Source: Nocardioides sp. PD653-B2 (GTDB taxonomy: Bacteria; Actinomycetota; Actinomycetes; Propionibacteriales; Nocardioidaceae). Taken from it: a DNA stretch of 35,679 nt. Below are positions 22,876 through 31,443 of the stretch, one piece after another. Position numbers and translations under genes: made by a program. Below the pieces are notes generated by a model, which was not told the origin of the DNA, did not search any database, and saw only the letters and a program-made list of their open reading frames with translations. The DNA lies in NCBI RefSeq assembly GCF_002117935.1, contig NZ_BDJE01000063.1:1-35679 (forward strand), read 5' to 3'. How positions within the stretch are numbered: position 1 is the first letter of the stretch; each line of letters opens with the position of its first letter.

Positions 22876-23826
22876 ATGTCCACCTCTCGGGAACGCCGCC
22901 TCGTCCTGCCCGCGATCACCGGGCTCCTCCTCGCCTGCGTGGTCGCGCTCGGCATCCAGGCGCCGTCGTACGCCGCGACCTACCCGACGCTCTCGACGGG
23001 CTCGACGGGTGCCAACGTCACCAGTCTCCAGTACCTCCTGACCTCCCGCGGTTACGCGACCACGGCCGACGGCGACTACGGCTCCGGCACCGAGGCCGCG
23101 GTGACGTCGTTCCAGTCCGGTGCCGGGCTCGGCGCCGACGGGGTCGCCGGACCGGCGACCTTCGGGGCGTTGGTGAGCACGCTGCGCCAGGGCAGCACCG
23201 GGCCGGCGGTGCAGGCGCTCCAGGTGCAGCTGGTCAAGCACGGCTCGTCGATCTCGACCGACGGCGACTTCGGACCCGCGACCGACAGCGCCGTGCGCAG
23301 CTTCCAGTCCGCGCACGGGCTCAGCGCCGACGGCGTCGTCGGGCCCGCGACGTGGCAGGAGCTGCTCGGCACCGGCGGTGGCGGGTCGACACCGGGGACG
23401 ACGTACGACTCGCTCTCGGACGACCAGTTGCAGAACGCCCGCACGATCATCGGTGTCGGCAAGGGCGCGGGCGTGCCGGAGTACGGCTGGGTGATCGCGC
23501 TGGCCACGTCGATGCAGGAGTCGACGCTGATCAACATCGACTACGGGGACCGCGACTCGCTCGGGCTCTTCCAGCAGCGCACCAGCCAGGGCTGGGGGAC
23601 CGAGGCGCAGATCATGGACCCGGTCTTGTCGAGCAAGGCGTTCTACGGCGTCGCGAGCCACACGCCCAACCCGGGGCTGCTGGACATCAGCGGGTGGCAG
23701 TCGATGAGCGTCACGCAGGCGGCGCAGGCGGTGCAGCGCTCCTGCTGCCCCGACGCCTACGCGAAGTGGGAGTCGCTCGCGCGCGACATCGTGGCGCACG
23801 AGTCGGGTGCTCCGCCCGTCTCCTGA
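22876..23826 (+). CDS. Secreted peptidoglycan-binding protein with lysozyme-like domain
   Basis: This 316-aa exported protein has a signal peptide (1-33, ending SYA-AT). Two peptidoglycan-binding type 1 domains follow (about 40-103 and 106-165, each with a DGDYG or DGDFG turn and a DGV-GPATW-type end), then a Gly-rich linker. A C-terminal domain (about 178-316) resembles lysozyme/transglycosylase folds, with Glu215 in TSMQEST as the candidate catalytic acid and SLGLFQQRTSQGWG downstream. A vicinal Cys pair (SCCPD) lies near the end. It probably acts on the cell wall. The start ATG has GGAG three bases upstream, a short spacing. Confidence 0.82.
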   Translation: MSTSRERRLVLPAITGLLLACVVALGIQAPSYAATYPTLSTGSTGANVTSLQYLLTSRGYATTADGDYGSGTEAAVTSFQSGAGLGADGVAGPATFGALVSTLRQGSTGPAVQALQVQLVKHGSSISTDGDFGPATDSAVRSFQSAHGLSADGVVGPATWQELLGTGGGGSTPGTTYDSLSDDQLQNARTIIGVGKGAGVPEYGWVIALATSMQESTLINIDYGDRDSLGLFQQRTSQGWGTEAQIMDPVLSSKAFYGVASHTPNPGLLDISGWQSMSVTQAAQAVQRSCCPDAYAKWESLARDIVAHESGAPPVS

Positions 23827-23868
23827 GCCGGAATCGGCGGACTCACCGGTAACCGCGACACTGGGACC

Positions 23869-24534
23869 GTGGTCATGTACTCGGTCCTGCACGCGGTCGT
23901 CCCGCCGCTCGCGAAGGCGGTCTGGCGCCCGACCGTGACGGGCCTCCAGAACGTGCCGCGCACCGGTGCGGTGATCCTGGCGAGCAACCACCGGAGCTTC
24001 GCCGACTCGCTGGTGATCCCGATCGTCGCCCCGCGCAAGGTCCACTTCCTCGCGAAGTCCGACTACTTCCGCGGCGGCGGGGTGAAGGGCACCTTGCAGA
24101 AGGCGTGGTTCGAGGGCATGGGGATGCTGCCCGTCGACCGCGACGACTCCAAGGCCGCGATCGCCAGCCTCGACACGGCGCTCTCCGTGCTCGCCCGCGG
24201 CGGGGCGTTCGGCATCTACCCCGAGGGCACCCGCTCCCGCGACGGCCGGCTCTACCGGGGCCGTACCGGCGTCGCGCACCTCGCACTCACCGCCGGCGTC
24301 CCCGTCGTCCCCGTCGGCCTCACCGGCACCGAGCGGCTCCAGCCGGTGGGCGCCCGCTTCCCGAAGGTCGTCCCGGTCACGGTCACGTTCGGTACGCCCA
24401 TCCAGGTCGCCGGCCGCTTCGAGGGGGTCCCGCTCGGCCGGGCGCGTCGCGAGCTCACCGACGAGATCATGACCGCCATCCAGGCCATCACCGGCCAGGA
24501 GGAGTCCGGGATCTACAACGCTCGTCCTGAGTAG
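23869..24534 (+). CDS. 1-acyl-sn-glycerol-3-phosphate acyltransferase (PlsC family)
   Basis: This 221-aa acyltransferase has the catalytic HX4D motif NHRSFAD (His41, Asp46) and the glycerophosphate-binding YPEGTRSRDG (117-126). It probably acylates lysophosphatidic acid at the inner membrane face. The start is GTG at 23869, with GACACT at -12 to -7 compatible with a leaderless transcript; an ATG at 23875 is an alternative. It is a single gene between the cell-wall protein and the ureide operon. Confidence 0.88.
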   Translation: MVMYSVLHAVVPPLAKAVWRPTVTGLQNVPRTGAVILASNHRSFADSLVIPIVAPRKVHFLAKSDYFRGGGVKGTLQKAWFEGMGMLPVDRDDSKAAIASLDTALSVLARGGAFGIYPEGTRSRDGRLYRGRTGVAHLALTAGVPVVPVGLTGTERLQPVGARFPKVVPVTVTFGTPIQVAGRFEGVPLGRARRELTDEIMTAIQAITGQEESGIYNARPE

Positions 24535-24597
24535 TCCGCGAGGAACGAGCGGACGTACCGAAGGGACCGCGCCCCCGACGCGTAGCGAGGACCCGCT

Positions 24598-24610
24598 GGC
24601 AGACATTGCC
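24598..24610. promoter_or_regulatory. Operator candidate, distal site before the amidohydrolase-hyuAB operon
   Basis: GGCAGACATTGCC fits GGCA-N5-TGCC exactly. Its centre (24604) is 75 bp before the GTG at 24679 and 32 bp from the proximal site, about three helical turns. Confidence 0.65.
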
Positions 24611-24629
24611 GGAGAAATAGCCTGCCGTC

Positions 24630-24642
24630 GGCAGATTGTGCC
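24630..24642. promoter_or_regulatory. Operator candidate, proximal site before the amidohydrolase-hyuAB operon
   Basis: GGCAGATTGTGCC fits GGCA-N5-TGCC exactly. Its centre (24636) lies 43 bp before the GTG at 24679, just upstream of the position of a -35 element. Confidence 0.65.
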
Positions 24643-24666
24643 GTGGCCCGGCGCGGGCCCGGCCGA

Positions 24667-24672
24667 TTGAAT
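24667..24672 (+). promoter_or_regulatory. -10-like TTGAAT before the amidohydrolase gene
   Basis: TTGAAT is at -12 to -7 relative to the GTG at 24679 and there is no ribosome binding site, suggesting a leaderless transcript. It departs from TANNNT at its second base. Confidence 0.35.
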
Positions 24673-24678
24673 CGAACC

Positions 24679-25935
24679 GTGCCTCCCACCCACGAGCTGG
24701 TCGTCGCCGACGCGACGCTGAGGAACCGTGCCGGCCGCTGGCAGCTCGGTGTCGACGACGGGCGGATCACCGCGGTCGAGCAGGGCCCCCTGTCCGGCCG
24801 TGAGGAGATCGACGCCGCCGGCGCGCTGGTCACCGAGAGCTTCGTCAACGGTCACATGCACCTCGACAAGGTCTACACGCTCGACCGGATCGGCGACGCC
24901 GCGCTGACGGCGTACACCTCCGGCGACATGGGCTCCGCGCTGCACTCCATCGAGCTCGCCTCCGCAGTCAAGGAGGGCTACGACCGCGCGTGGATCGGGC
25001 CGAACGCCCGCAAGGCCGTCCTGGAGGCGGTGCGGTACGGCGTGCGCCACGTGCTCGCCTTCGCCGACGTCGACACGCACGCCCAGCTCGAGGGGGTGAT
25101 CCCGCTCCTGGAGCTGCGTGAGGAGTTCCGCGGGGTCGTCGACCTCCAGGTGGTGGCGTTCCCGCAGGACGGCCTGCTCCGCGACCCCGGGGCCGAGCAG
25201 CTGGTCCGGGACGCGATCTTCCTGGGCGCCGACGTCGTCGGCGGCATCCCGTGGATCGAGCACACCGACGCCGAGGCGCGCGAGCACGTGCGCCGGATGT
25301 GCGAGCTCGCGGCGGCCCACGGGCGCCGGGTCGCGATGCTCGTCGACGACGCCGGCGACGCGTCGCTGCGCACCACCGAGATGCTCGCGACGGCGATGAT
25401 CGAGCACGGCCTGGTCGGCCGCGGCGTCGCCAACCACGCCCGCGCGGTCGGCCTCTACCCGCGGCCCAGCCTCGAGCGGCTCGCCGGCCTCGCGAAGCGC
25501 GCCGGCCTGGGCTTCGTGAGCGACCCGCACACCGGGCCGCTGCACCTGCCGGTCCGTGAGCTGACCGCGATGGGCCTGCCGGTCGCGCTCGGTCAGGACG
25601 ACATCGAGGACGCCTACTACCCGTTCGGCCGCCACCACATGCTGGAGGTCGCCTTCCTCGCCGCGCACGCGCTCGAGGCGGTCGACACGGCCGGCATCGA
25701 CCTGGTGTACGACGCCGTCTTGACGACCGCCGCCGACGTCCTCGGCGTGACCGGCCACCGGCTCGAGGTGGGCGGCAACGCCGACCTCGTCGTCCACCAC
25801 CACGACAACCTGCGCGAGGTCGTCGGCCACCACGAGCCGCCGGCGTACGTGGTGGCGTCGGGCAGGCTGGTGGCCACCTCCACGACCACCACCACGTTCC
25901 ACCTGACCGCCAGCCTCCAGAAGGAGAACGCATGA
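24679..25935 (+). CDS. CodA/AtzC-like amidohydrolase with an altered metal site
   Basis: This 418-aa member of the amidohydrolase superfamily is nearest to cytosine deaminase and N-isopropylammelide hydrolase. Conserved metal and catalytic residues are His59 and His61 in NGHMHLDK, His253 in VANHARAVG and Asp307 in GQDD. The expected metal ligand of the HCDE motif (His214 in E. coli CodA) is Leu221 in MLVDDAGD, and the catalytic Glu is Asp224. The 32-residue spacing to His253 equals CodA 214-246, so the alignment is secure. Activity or metal use is therefore probably altered. It starts at GTG and overlaps hyuA (ATGA), so it acts with the hydantoinase. A deaminase of a pyrimidine or creatinine-like ring is possible. 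Confidence 0.82.
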   Translation: MPPTHELVVADATLRNRAGRWQLGVDDGRITAVEQGPLSGREEIDAAGALVTESFVNGHMHLDKVYTLDRIGDAALTAYTSGDMGSALHSIELASAVKEGYDRAWIGPNARKAVLEAVRYGVRHVLAFADVDTHAQLEGVIPLLELREEFRGVVDLQVVAFPQDGLLRDPGAEQLVRDAIFLGADVVGGIPWIEHTDAEAREHVRRMCELAAAHGRRVAMLVDDAGDASLRTTEMLATAMIEHGLVGRGVANHARAVGLYPRPSLERLAGLAKRAGLGFVSDPHTGPLHLPVRELTAMGLPVALGQDDIEDAYYPFGRHHMLEVAFLAAHALEAVDTAGIDLVYDAVLTTAADVLGVTGHRLEVGGNADLVVHHHDNLREVVGHHEPPAYVVASGRLVATSTTTTTFHLTASLQKENA

Positions 25936-28022
25936 CCCGGCGCATCCGGATCGGCATCGACACGGGGGGCACGTTCACCGACGTCGTCGCCTTCGACGAG
26001 GACTCGGGCGAGCTCGTCACCACCAAGACGCCGTCGACCCCGAGCAACCCGGCCGACGGCTTCCTGGCCGGCATCGACAAGGTGCTCGGCCTGATCGGCG
26101 CGACCGGCGCCGACATCGACGCGGTCAGCCACGGCACGACCGTCGCCACCAACCAGCTGCTCGAGGGCAAGGTGGACCGGCTCGGCTTCATCACCACCGA
26201 GGGCTACGAGGCGATGCTCGAGATCGCCCGCCAGTCGGTGCCCGACGGCTACGGCAACTCCTACTTCTGGGTGAAGCCGCCCCGCATCGTCCCGCGCGAC
26301 CTCGTGAAGGGCGTCGGCGGCCGGCTCGACTTCACCGGCGCGGAGGTGCGGCCCTTCGACGAAGAGTCCGCCCGTACGGCGGCCCGGTGGTTCAAGGCCC
26401 AGGGCATCACCACGCTCGGCGTCTGCTTCCTGCACGCCTACGCCAACCCCGAGCACGAGGAGCGGATGCGCGCGGTCCTGCTCGAGGAGCACCCCGACGC
26501 GGTCGTCTCGCTGTCGAGCCAGGTGCTGCGCGAGTACCGCGAGTACGAGCGGGCGATGACCACCCTGGTCGACGCCGCCGTGAAGCCGCGGCTCTCGGCG
26601 TACGTCACCAACATCAAGACGCGCCTCGAGGCCCTCGACGACCGGGTCATCCCGTTCTACGTGATGAAGTCGAACGGCGGCGTGCTCTCGGCCGACGAGG
26701 TCGTGCACCAGCCGATCACCACCGTGCTCTCCGGTCCTGCGGCCGGCGCTCTCGGCGCCGCGCTGATCGCGAAGGTCGCGGGCTTCGACAAGGTCCTGAC
26801 CTCCGACGGCGGCGGCACGTCGACCGACGTGTCGGTCGTCATCGACGGTGAGCCCACGCTGACCACCGAGGGCTCGGTCGGGGCGTTCCCCTCCAAGATC
26901 CCGATGATCGACGTGGTCACCGTCGGCGCGGGCGGCGGCTCGATCGCGTGGCTCTCGCCCGAGGGCACCCTCAAGGTCGGCCCGCAGTCGGCGGGCGCCG
27001 ACCCGGGACCGCTCTGCTACGGCAAGGGCGGCACCGAGGTCACGATCACCGACGCCCACGTCTTCCTCGGCCGGATCCCTCCCCACCTGCTCGGCGGCGA
27101 GATCCCGCTCGACGTGCAGGCCGCGAAGGACGGCATCGAGCAGCTCGCGTCGAAGCTCGGCCTGAGCCCGGAGGCGTGCGCCACCGGCATCCTCGAGATC
27201 TCCGCGTGGAACCAGGCCAACGCGCTGCGCCAGGTCACCGTCAAGCGCGGGCTCGATGTCCGCGACTTCACGCTGACGACGTTCGGCGGCTCCGGGTCGC
27301 TGCTGCTCTGCCGGCTCGTCGACGTGCTCGGCCTGCCCGCCGTACTCGTGCCGCCCAACCCGGGCAACGTGTCCGCCTTCGGCCTGCTGACCGTGGACGT
27401 CAAGAACGACTACGTGCAGACCCACGTCGCGCTCGCCGACGCGCTCGACCCGGCCGACGTGGCCGGCATCTTCGAGACGCTCACGGCCCAGGCCGCCGAG
27501 GCGCTGACCACGGAGGGCTTCGAGGCCGGCGAGCACCAGTTCGCCCGCACCGCCGACCTGCGCTACTTCGGCCAGGCCTTCGAGGTCCGGGTCGCCGTCC
27601 CCGAGGGGCCGGTCGACCAGGCCGTCCTCGACGAGGTGGCCGCCCGCTTCCACGCCGCCCACACCGGGCTCTACGGCTACGACTTCGCCGGCGACCCCAC
27701 CCAGCAGGTCGAGTGGGTCAACCTGCGCGTCTCCGGCATCGGCCCGATCCAGCGCCCCGAGATCAAGCGCGTCGAGTCGTCCGCTCCACACGCACCTGGG
27801 GCTAGCCGAGAGGCGGACGACCCGGTCAGGCAGGTCTGCTTCGAGGCGGGGGAGGGGTACGTCGAGACGCCGGTGCTGTGGCGCGCCGACCTCGTGCCCG
27901 GCACGGTCGTGGTCGGCCCGGCGATCATCGAGGAGTTCGGCTCGACGGTCCCGCTGCACCCGGGCTTCACGGCCCGCATCGACGAGTACCTCAACATCAT
28001 CGTGACCAGGAGCGACGCATGA
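25932..28022 (+). CDS. hyuA: Hydantoinase/oxoprolinase subunit A (HyuA)
   Basis: This 696-aa subunit is the ATP-binding half of the HyuA/HyuB enzymes (N-methylhydantoinase, 5-oxoprolinase, acetone and acetophenone carboxylases). The actin-like ATPase motifs are IGIDTGGTFTDVVAF (7-21), LSGPAAGALGAAL and SDGGGTSTD (291-299). The length is normal for the separate A subunit. It overlaps the amidohydrolase gene upstream and hyuB downstream. Such enzymes open cyclic ureides or lactams with ATP cleavage. A hydantoin, dihydropyrimidine or related ring is expected from the surrounding ureide genes; the exact substrate cannot be read from the sequence. Confidence 0.92.
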   Translation: MTRRIRIGIDTGGTFTDVVAFDEDSGELVTTKTPSTPSNPADGFLAGIDKVLGLIGATGADIDAVSHGTTVATNQLLEGKVDRLGFITTEGYEAMLEIARQSVPDGYGNSYFWVKPPRIVPRDLVKGVGGRLDFTGAEVRPFDEESARTAARWFKAQGITTLGVCFLHAYANPEHEERMRAVLLEEHPDAVVSLSSQVLREYREYERAMTTLVDAAVKPRLSAYVTNIKTRLEALDDRVIPFYVMKSNGGVLSADEVVHQPITTVLSGPAAGALGAALIAKVAGFDKVLTSDGGGTSTDVSVVIDGEPTLTTEGSVGAFPSKIPMIDVVTVGAGGGSIAWLSPEGTLKVGPQSAGADPGPLCYGKGGTEVTITDAHVFLGRIPPHLLGGEIPLDVQAAKDGIEQLASKLGLSPEACATGILEISAWNQANALRQVTVKRGLDVRDFTLTTFGGSGSLLLCRLVDVLGLPAVLVPPNPGNVSAFGLLTVDVKNDYVQTHVALADALDPADVAGIFETLTAQAAEALTTEGFEAGEHQFARTADLRYFGQAFEVRVAVPEGPVDQAVLDEVAARFHAAHTGLYGYDFAGDPTQQVEWVNLRVSGIGPIQRPEIKRVESSAPHAPGASREADDPVRQVCFEAGEGYVETPVLWRADLVPGTVVVGPAIIEEFGSTVPLHPGFTARIDEYLNIIVTRSDA

Positions 28023-29935
28023 GCGACAGCAGGCGTGCCCCCACCCAGTTCCCGTTCGGGCACCTGACCGTCGACCAGGGCGCGAGCGCCGACCCGGTGC
28101 TGGTCGAGATCGTCCAGGGCTCGCTGGCGAGCGTCGAGATGGAGGTCGAGACCGCCATCGGTCGCACCAGCCGCAGCCCGATGATCCGCGACGCCCACGA
28201 CTTCCGCGCGGGCATCCACGACCGGTTGCTGCGCAAGCTCACCGGCCGGTCCTACTCGGCGCTGGTGCACCCGATCGCCCGCGACTTCCCGATCGAGGAG
28301 ATGCAGGAGGGCGACGTCTTCTTCCACAACGACGTCTACCGCTCCGAGGGCGGCATCGGGCACCTGCCCGACCTCTGCGTCACGGTCCCGGTCTTCAGCG
28401 ACGGCAAGGTCGTCGCGTTCGTGCAGGCCTTCGGTCACCACGACGACATCGGCGGCGCCGTACCCGGGTCCATGCCGTCCAACGCGACCAGCGTCTTCGA
28501 GGAGGGCCTGATGGTCCCCCCGATCCGGCTGTGGGACGCGGGCGTGCCCAACAAGGCCGCGCTCAGCATCATGACCCGCAACTCCCGGATGCCCGAGTCG
28601 CTGGCCGCCGACCTCGACGCCGAGTGCTCGGCCTGCCTGATGGGCGCGCGCCGGCTCGGCGAGCTCTTCGACCGCTACGGCACCGACACCGTGGAGTCCT
28701 GCTTCGACGCGATCATCTCGCGCACCACCGAGACCTACCGCCGCGAGATCCTCAGCCAGATCCCGGTCGGGGAGTGGGTGTGGGAGGACTACGCCGAGCA
28801 CGACGGCGTCGACGAGCCGATGCTGCACACGCAGCGGATCACGCTCACCCGCACCGCGGCCGACGACCCCGACGGCGAACGGCTGATCCTCGACTTCGGC
28901 GGCACGTCGCCCCAGGCCAAGGGGCCGATCAACCACTGCGGCGACTACAGCGACGGCGTCTTCCTCAAGAAGTGGCTGGCGCCGATCCTGCGCAACCTCG
29001 CCGAGAGCCCCGAACGGATGGCCGAGCTCGACGTCAACGAGGGCATCGTGCCGCTGATCGAGATGCGCTTCCCGCCGCCGGGCACCCTGCTGACGCCGGT
29101 CTTCCCGGCGCCGACCAACGCCCGCACGTTCGTGATCCTGCGGCTGCTCGGCGTGCTCGCCGGCGTCGTCGCCAAGGCGGTCGACGGCCGGATGCCGGCC
29201 GACCAGGAGACGATCCGCTACACCGGCGTGTACGGCGACGACCTCGACGACCGCCCCTACCTCATGCGCGAGGTGCTCGGCGGTGGCTCCGGCGGCCGCT
29301 ACTACGCCGACGGCGAGGACACCATCCATGTCGTGCCCGACTCGCGGAACCTGCCGAGCGAGTTCACCGAGGCGCGCTTCCCCTTCCGCGTCGAGTCGCT
29401 GTCGCTCGCGATGGACAGTGGGGGAGCCGGCCAGTTCCGCGGCGGCCTCGGCTACGAGAAGCACATCCGGATGCTCAAGGACGGCCACTTCATGTCCATC
29501 GCCGACCGGTCGATCCTGGCCTGCTGGGGCGTGAAGGGCGGGCTCGCGGGCAAGCCGTTCGAGGTCGTCATCGACGCCGGCGGGCCGAACGAGCGCGAGG
29601 TCGACGCCCTCGCCGACGCCGAGCCGGTCGCGGCCGGCGAGGTCATCCGGATCCGCACCACGGGCGGCGGCGGCTGGGGCGACCCGCTCGTCCGCGACCC
29701 GGCGCTCGTCGTCCGGGACGTGGTCTGGCGCAAGGTCTCGCCGCAGGCCGCGCTGACGGCGTACGGCGTCGTGCTCACCGGCTCGCTCGACGACGACACC
29801 CTCGGGTACGACGAGGCCGCGACGCGTGCCGAGCGTGCCGCGCGTCCGGCGGCGAGCGAGGCGTTCTTCGACCGGGGCCCGGGGTACGCCGCTCTCGCCG
29901 CGGGTGCGCCGTACGCCGAGGTGGACCTGGTGTGA
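28019..29935 (+). CDS. hyuB: Hydantoinase/oxoprolinase subunit B (HyuB)
   Basis: This 638-aa B subunit is the partner of HyuA. Family features include an N-terminal segment with ETAIGRTSRSPMIRDAHDF, EGDVFFHNDVYRSEGG, the metal-binding FGHHDDIGG (His140, His141, Asp142), and near the end a glycine-rich TTGGGGWGDP. The ATG overlaps the hyuA stop. About 50 residues follow the GWGDP motif, with acidic and alanine-rich sequence. With HyuA it forms the ATP-dependent ring-opening enzyme. Its 3' end overlaps the next gene by four bases. Confidence 0.92.
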   Translation: MSDSRRAPTQFPFGHLTVDQGASADPVLVEIVQGSLASVEMEVETAIGRTSRSPMIRDAHDFRAGIHDRLLRKLTGRSYSALVHPIARDFPIEEMQEGDVFFHNDVYRSEGGIGHLPDLCVTVPVFSDGKVVAFVQAFGHHDDIGGAVPGSMPSNATSVFEEGLMVPPIRLWDAGVPNKAALSIMTRNSRMPESLAADLDAECSACLMGARRLGELFDRYGTDTVESCFDAIISRTTETYRREILSQIPVGEWVWEDYAEHDGVDEPMLHTQRITLTRTAADDPDGERLILDFGGTSPQAKGPINHCGDYSDGVFLKKWLAPILRNLAESPERMAELDVNEGIVPLIEMRFPPPGTLLTPVFPAPTNARTFVILRLLGVLAGVVAKAVDGRMPADQETIRYTGVYGDDLDDRPYLMREVLGGGSGGRYYADGEDTIHVVPDSRNLPSEFTEARFPFRVESLSLAMDSGGAGQFRGGLGYEKHIRMLKDGHFMSIADRSILACWGVKGGLAGKPFEVVIDAGGPNEREVDALADAEPVAAGEVIRIRTTGGGGWGDPLVRDPALVVRDVVWRKVSPQAALTAYGVVLTGSLDDDTLGYDEAATRAERAARPAASEAFFDRGPGYAALAAGAPYAEVDLV

Positions 29936-30603
29936 GGATCGCCGTCGTCGGTGGGCACGGCAAGACCGGCCGCGCCGTGTCGGCCGCCCTGGCGGCTCGC
30001 GGCGCCACGGCCGTCGCCCTCGGCCGCGCGGACTGGCCGGACCTGGCCGGTGCGCTGGCCGGGTGCGACGCGGTCTACCTGATCGCGCCCAACCTGCACC
30101 CCGACGAGCCGGCGTACGTCGGTGCCGTGCTCGAGGCTGCGACGGCTGCCGGTGTCGGGCGCCTCGGCTACCACTCGGTGGCGTCGCCGTACGCCCCCGA
30201 GATGCCGCACCACCTCGGCAAGGCGAGGTCGGAGGACCTGGTCCGCCGCTCCGGGCTGGCGTGGACGATCCTCCAGCCGGGCGCCTACCTGCAGAACCTC
30301 GACCTCACCGAGCCGGTGCGGGTGCCGTACGACGTGCACGCGACCTTCGGGTTCGCCGACCTGGCCGACGTGGCCGAGGCCGCCGCGACCGTGCTGCTCG
30401 AGGACGGCCACGCGGGCGCGACCTACGAGCTGGCCTCCCGGGTGGCCACCGTCGCCGCGCTGGCCGCGGAGGCCGGGGTCACCGTGGAGCAGGTCGATGA
30501 CCCCGGCACGCACCCGTGGCTGAGCGCCATGTTCGCCTACTACGACCGGCACGGGCTCCCGGTCGGCACGCTGCCGCTGAGGGCGTTGCTCGGGGGTTCC
30601 TGA
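29932..30603 (+). CDS. NmrA-like NAD(P)-binding protein
   Basis: This 223-aa atypical short-chain dehydrogenase has the NmrA/azoreductase-like form. The N-terminal dinucleotide-binding loop is VVGGHGKTGR (5-14), with no Tyr-X3-Lys catalytic pair. ILQPGAYLQNL in the middle is typical of NmrA-like proteins. It starts at GTG overlapping the hyuB stop, so it is the last gene of the amidohydrolase-hyuAB operon. It could be a redox sensor or a reductase; no evidence chooses between them. It converges with the AIM24 gene over 20 bp. Confidence 0.8.
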   Translation: MRIAVVGGHGKTGRAVSAALAARGATAVALGRADWPDLAGALAGCDAVYLIAPNLHPDEPAYVGAVLEAATAAGVGRLGYHSVASPYAPEMPHHLGKARSEDLVRRSGLAWTILQPGAYLQNLDLTEPVRVPYDVHATFGFADLADVAEAAATVLLEDGHAGATYELASRVATVAALAAEAGVTVEQVDDPGTHPWLSAMFAYYDRHGLPVGTLPLRALLGGS

Positions 30604-30623
30604 CGATCGCGGCGGGTGGGCCG

Positions 30624-31301
30624 CTAGCTGCTGCTCTGGGTCGGCAGCTGCGGGATCAGCCAGCCGAGGAACGCGTCCTGGCTGCGGGTCTGCAGGTAGA
30701 TCCGGCCGGGTCCGGTCAGGTCGCAGACGAGACCCTCGCCGGAGAAGAGCGTCGACTTCCAGTTGCCGACCTTGCGGACGTTGTACTGGATGCCGTCGGT
30801 CCACGCGACCATGTGGCCCGTGTCGACGGTGTAGGTCTGGCCGGGCTGCAGGTCGATCGAGTGGATGGCGCCGTAGCTCGACAGCACCAGGTCGCCCTGG
30901 CCCGAGATGCGCAGCATGAAGAGGCCCTCGCTGGAGAAGAACGTCTTGCCGCCACCCCACTTGGTGTCGATCTCGATGCCGCCCGAGGAGGCGAGGTAGG
31001 AGCCCGACTGCACGAAGAGGGTGCCGTTCAGGGGCCAGTGCACGATGTCGCCGGAGAGGGTGGGTGCGAGGTAGAGCTCGGCGCCGTCCGCCTGGGCGGT
31101 GAAGGTGTTCATGAAGAACGACTCGCCGCCGAGCAGGGACCGCTTGAGGCCCTTCATGATGCCTCCCTGCGTCGACGTCTGCATCGCCACGCCCGGCGAC
31201 ATCGCGAGCATCGCGCCCGACTCGGCGCGGACGACCTCGCCGGCGCTCATGGTCAGCTTCGCGGCGGCGTAGGCAGGGCTGTACAAGATCTCGGTCTGCA
31301 T
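30624..31301 (-). CDS. AIM24 / TIGR00266 family protein
   Basis: This 225-aa beta-rich protein of the AIM24 family is recognised by LTMSAGEVVRAESGAMLAM, LLGGESFFMNTF, ELYLAPTLSGDI and a C-terminal GPGRIYLQTRS. Homologues occur in many bacteria and in mitochondria. The function is unknown, with suggested roles in membrane or stress processes. The ATG at 31301 has AGGAG on the minus strand about ten bases upstream, which fixes this start over upstream in-frame codons. The link to the ureide genes is probably only positional. Confidence 0.9.
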   Translation of the reverse strand: MQTEILYSPAYAAAKLTMSAGEVVRAESGAMLAMSPGVAMQTSTQGGIMKGLKRSLLGGESFFMNTFTAQADGAELYLAPTLSGDIVHWPLNGTLFVQSGSYLASSGGIEIDTKWGGGKTFFSSEGLFMLRISGQGDLVLSSYGAIHSIDLQPGQTYTVDTGHMVAWTDGIQYNVRKVGNWKSTLFSGEGLVCDLTGPGRIYLQTRSQDAFLGWLIPQLPTQSSS

Positions 31302-31443
31302 CGATGTGTCTCCTGGGTCGTTCCCGAGCGGCTGGTGCCCCGAGCGTAGCGACGACCGAGCCCGTTCGCGCCCTACCTCGCGACGATGCTGATCACGGCC
31401 GCCGGCCGGTCCTGCCGATGTCGTGGAGGCGCGCCGGCGTGTC

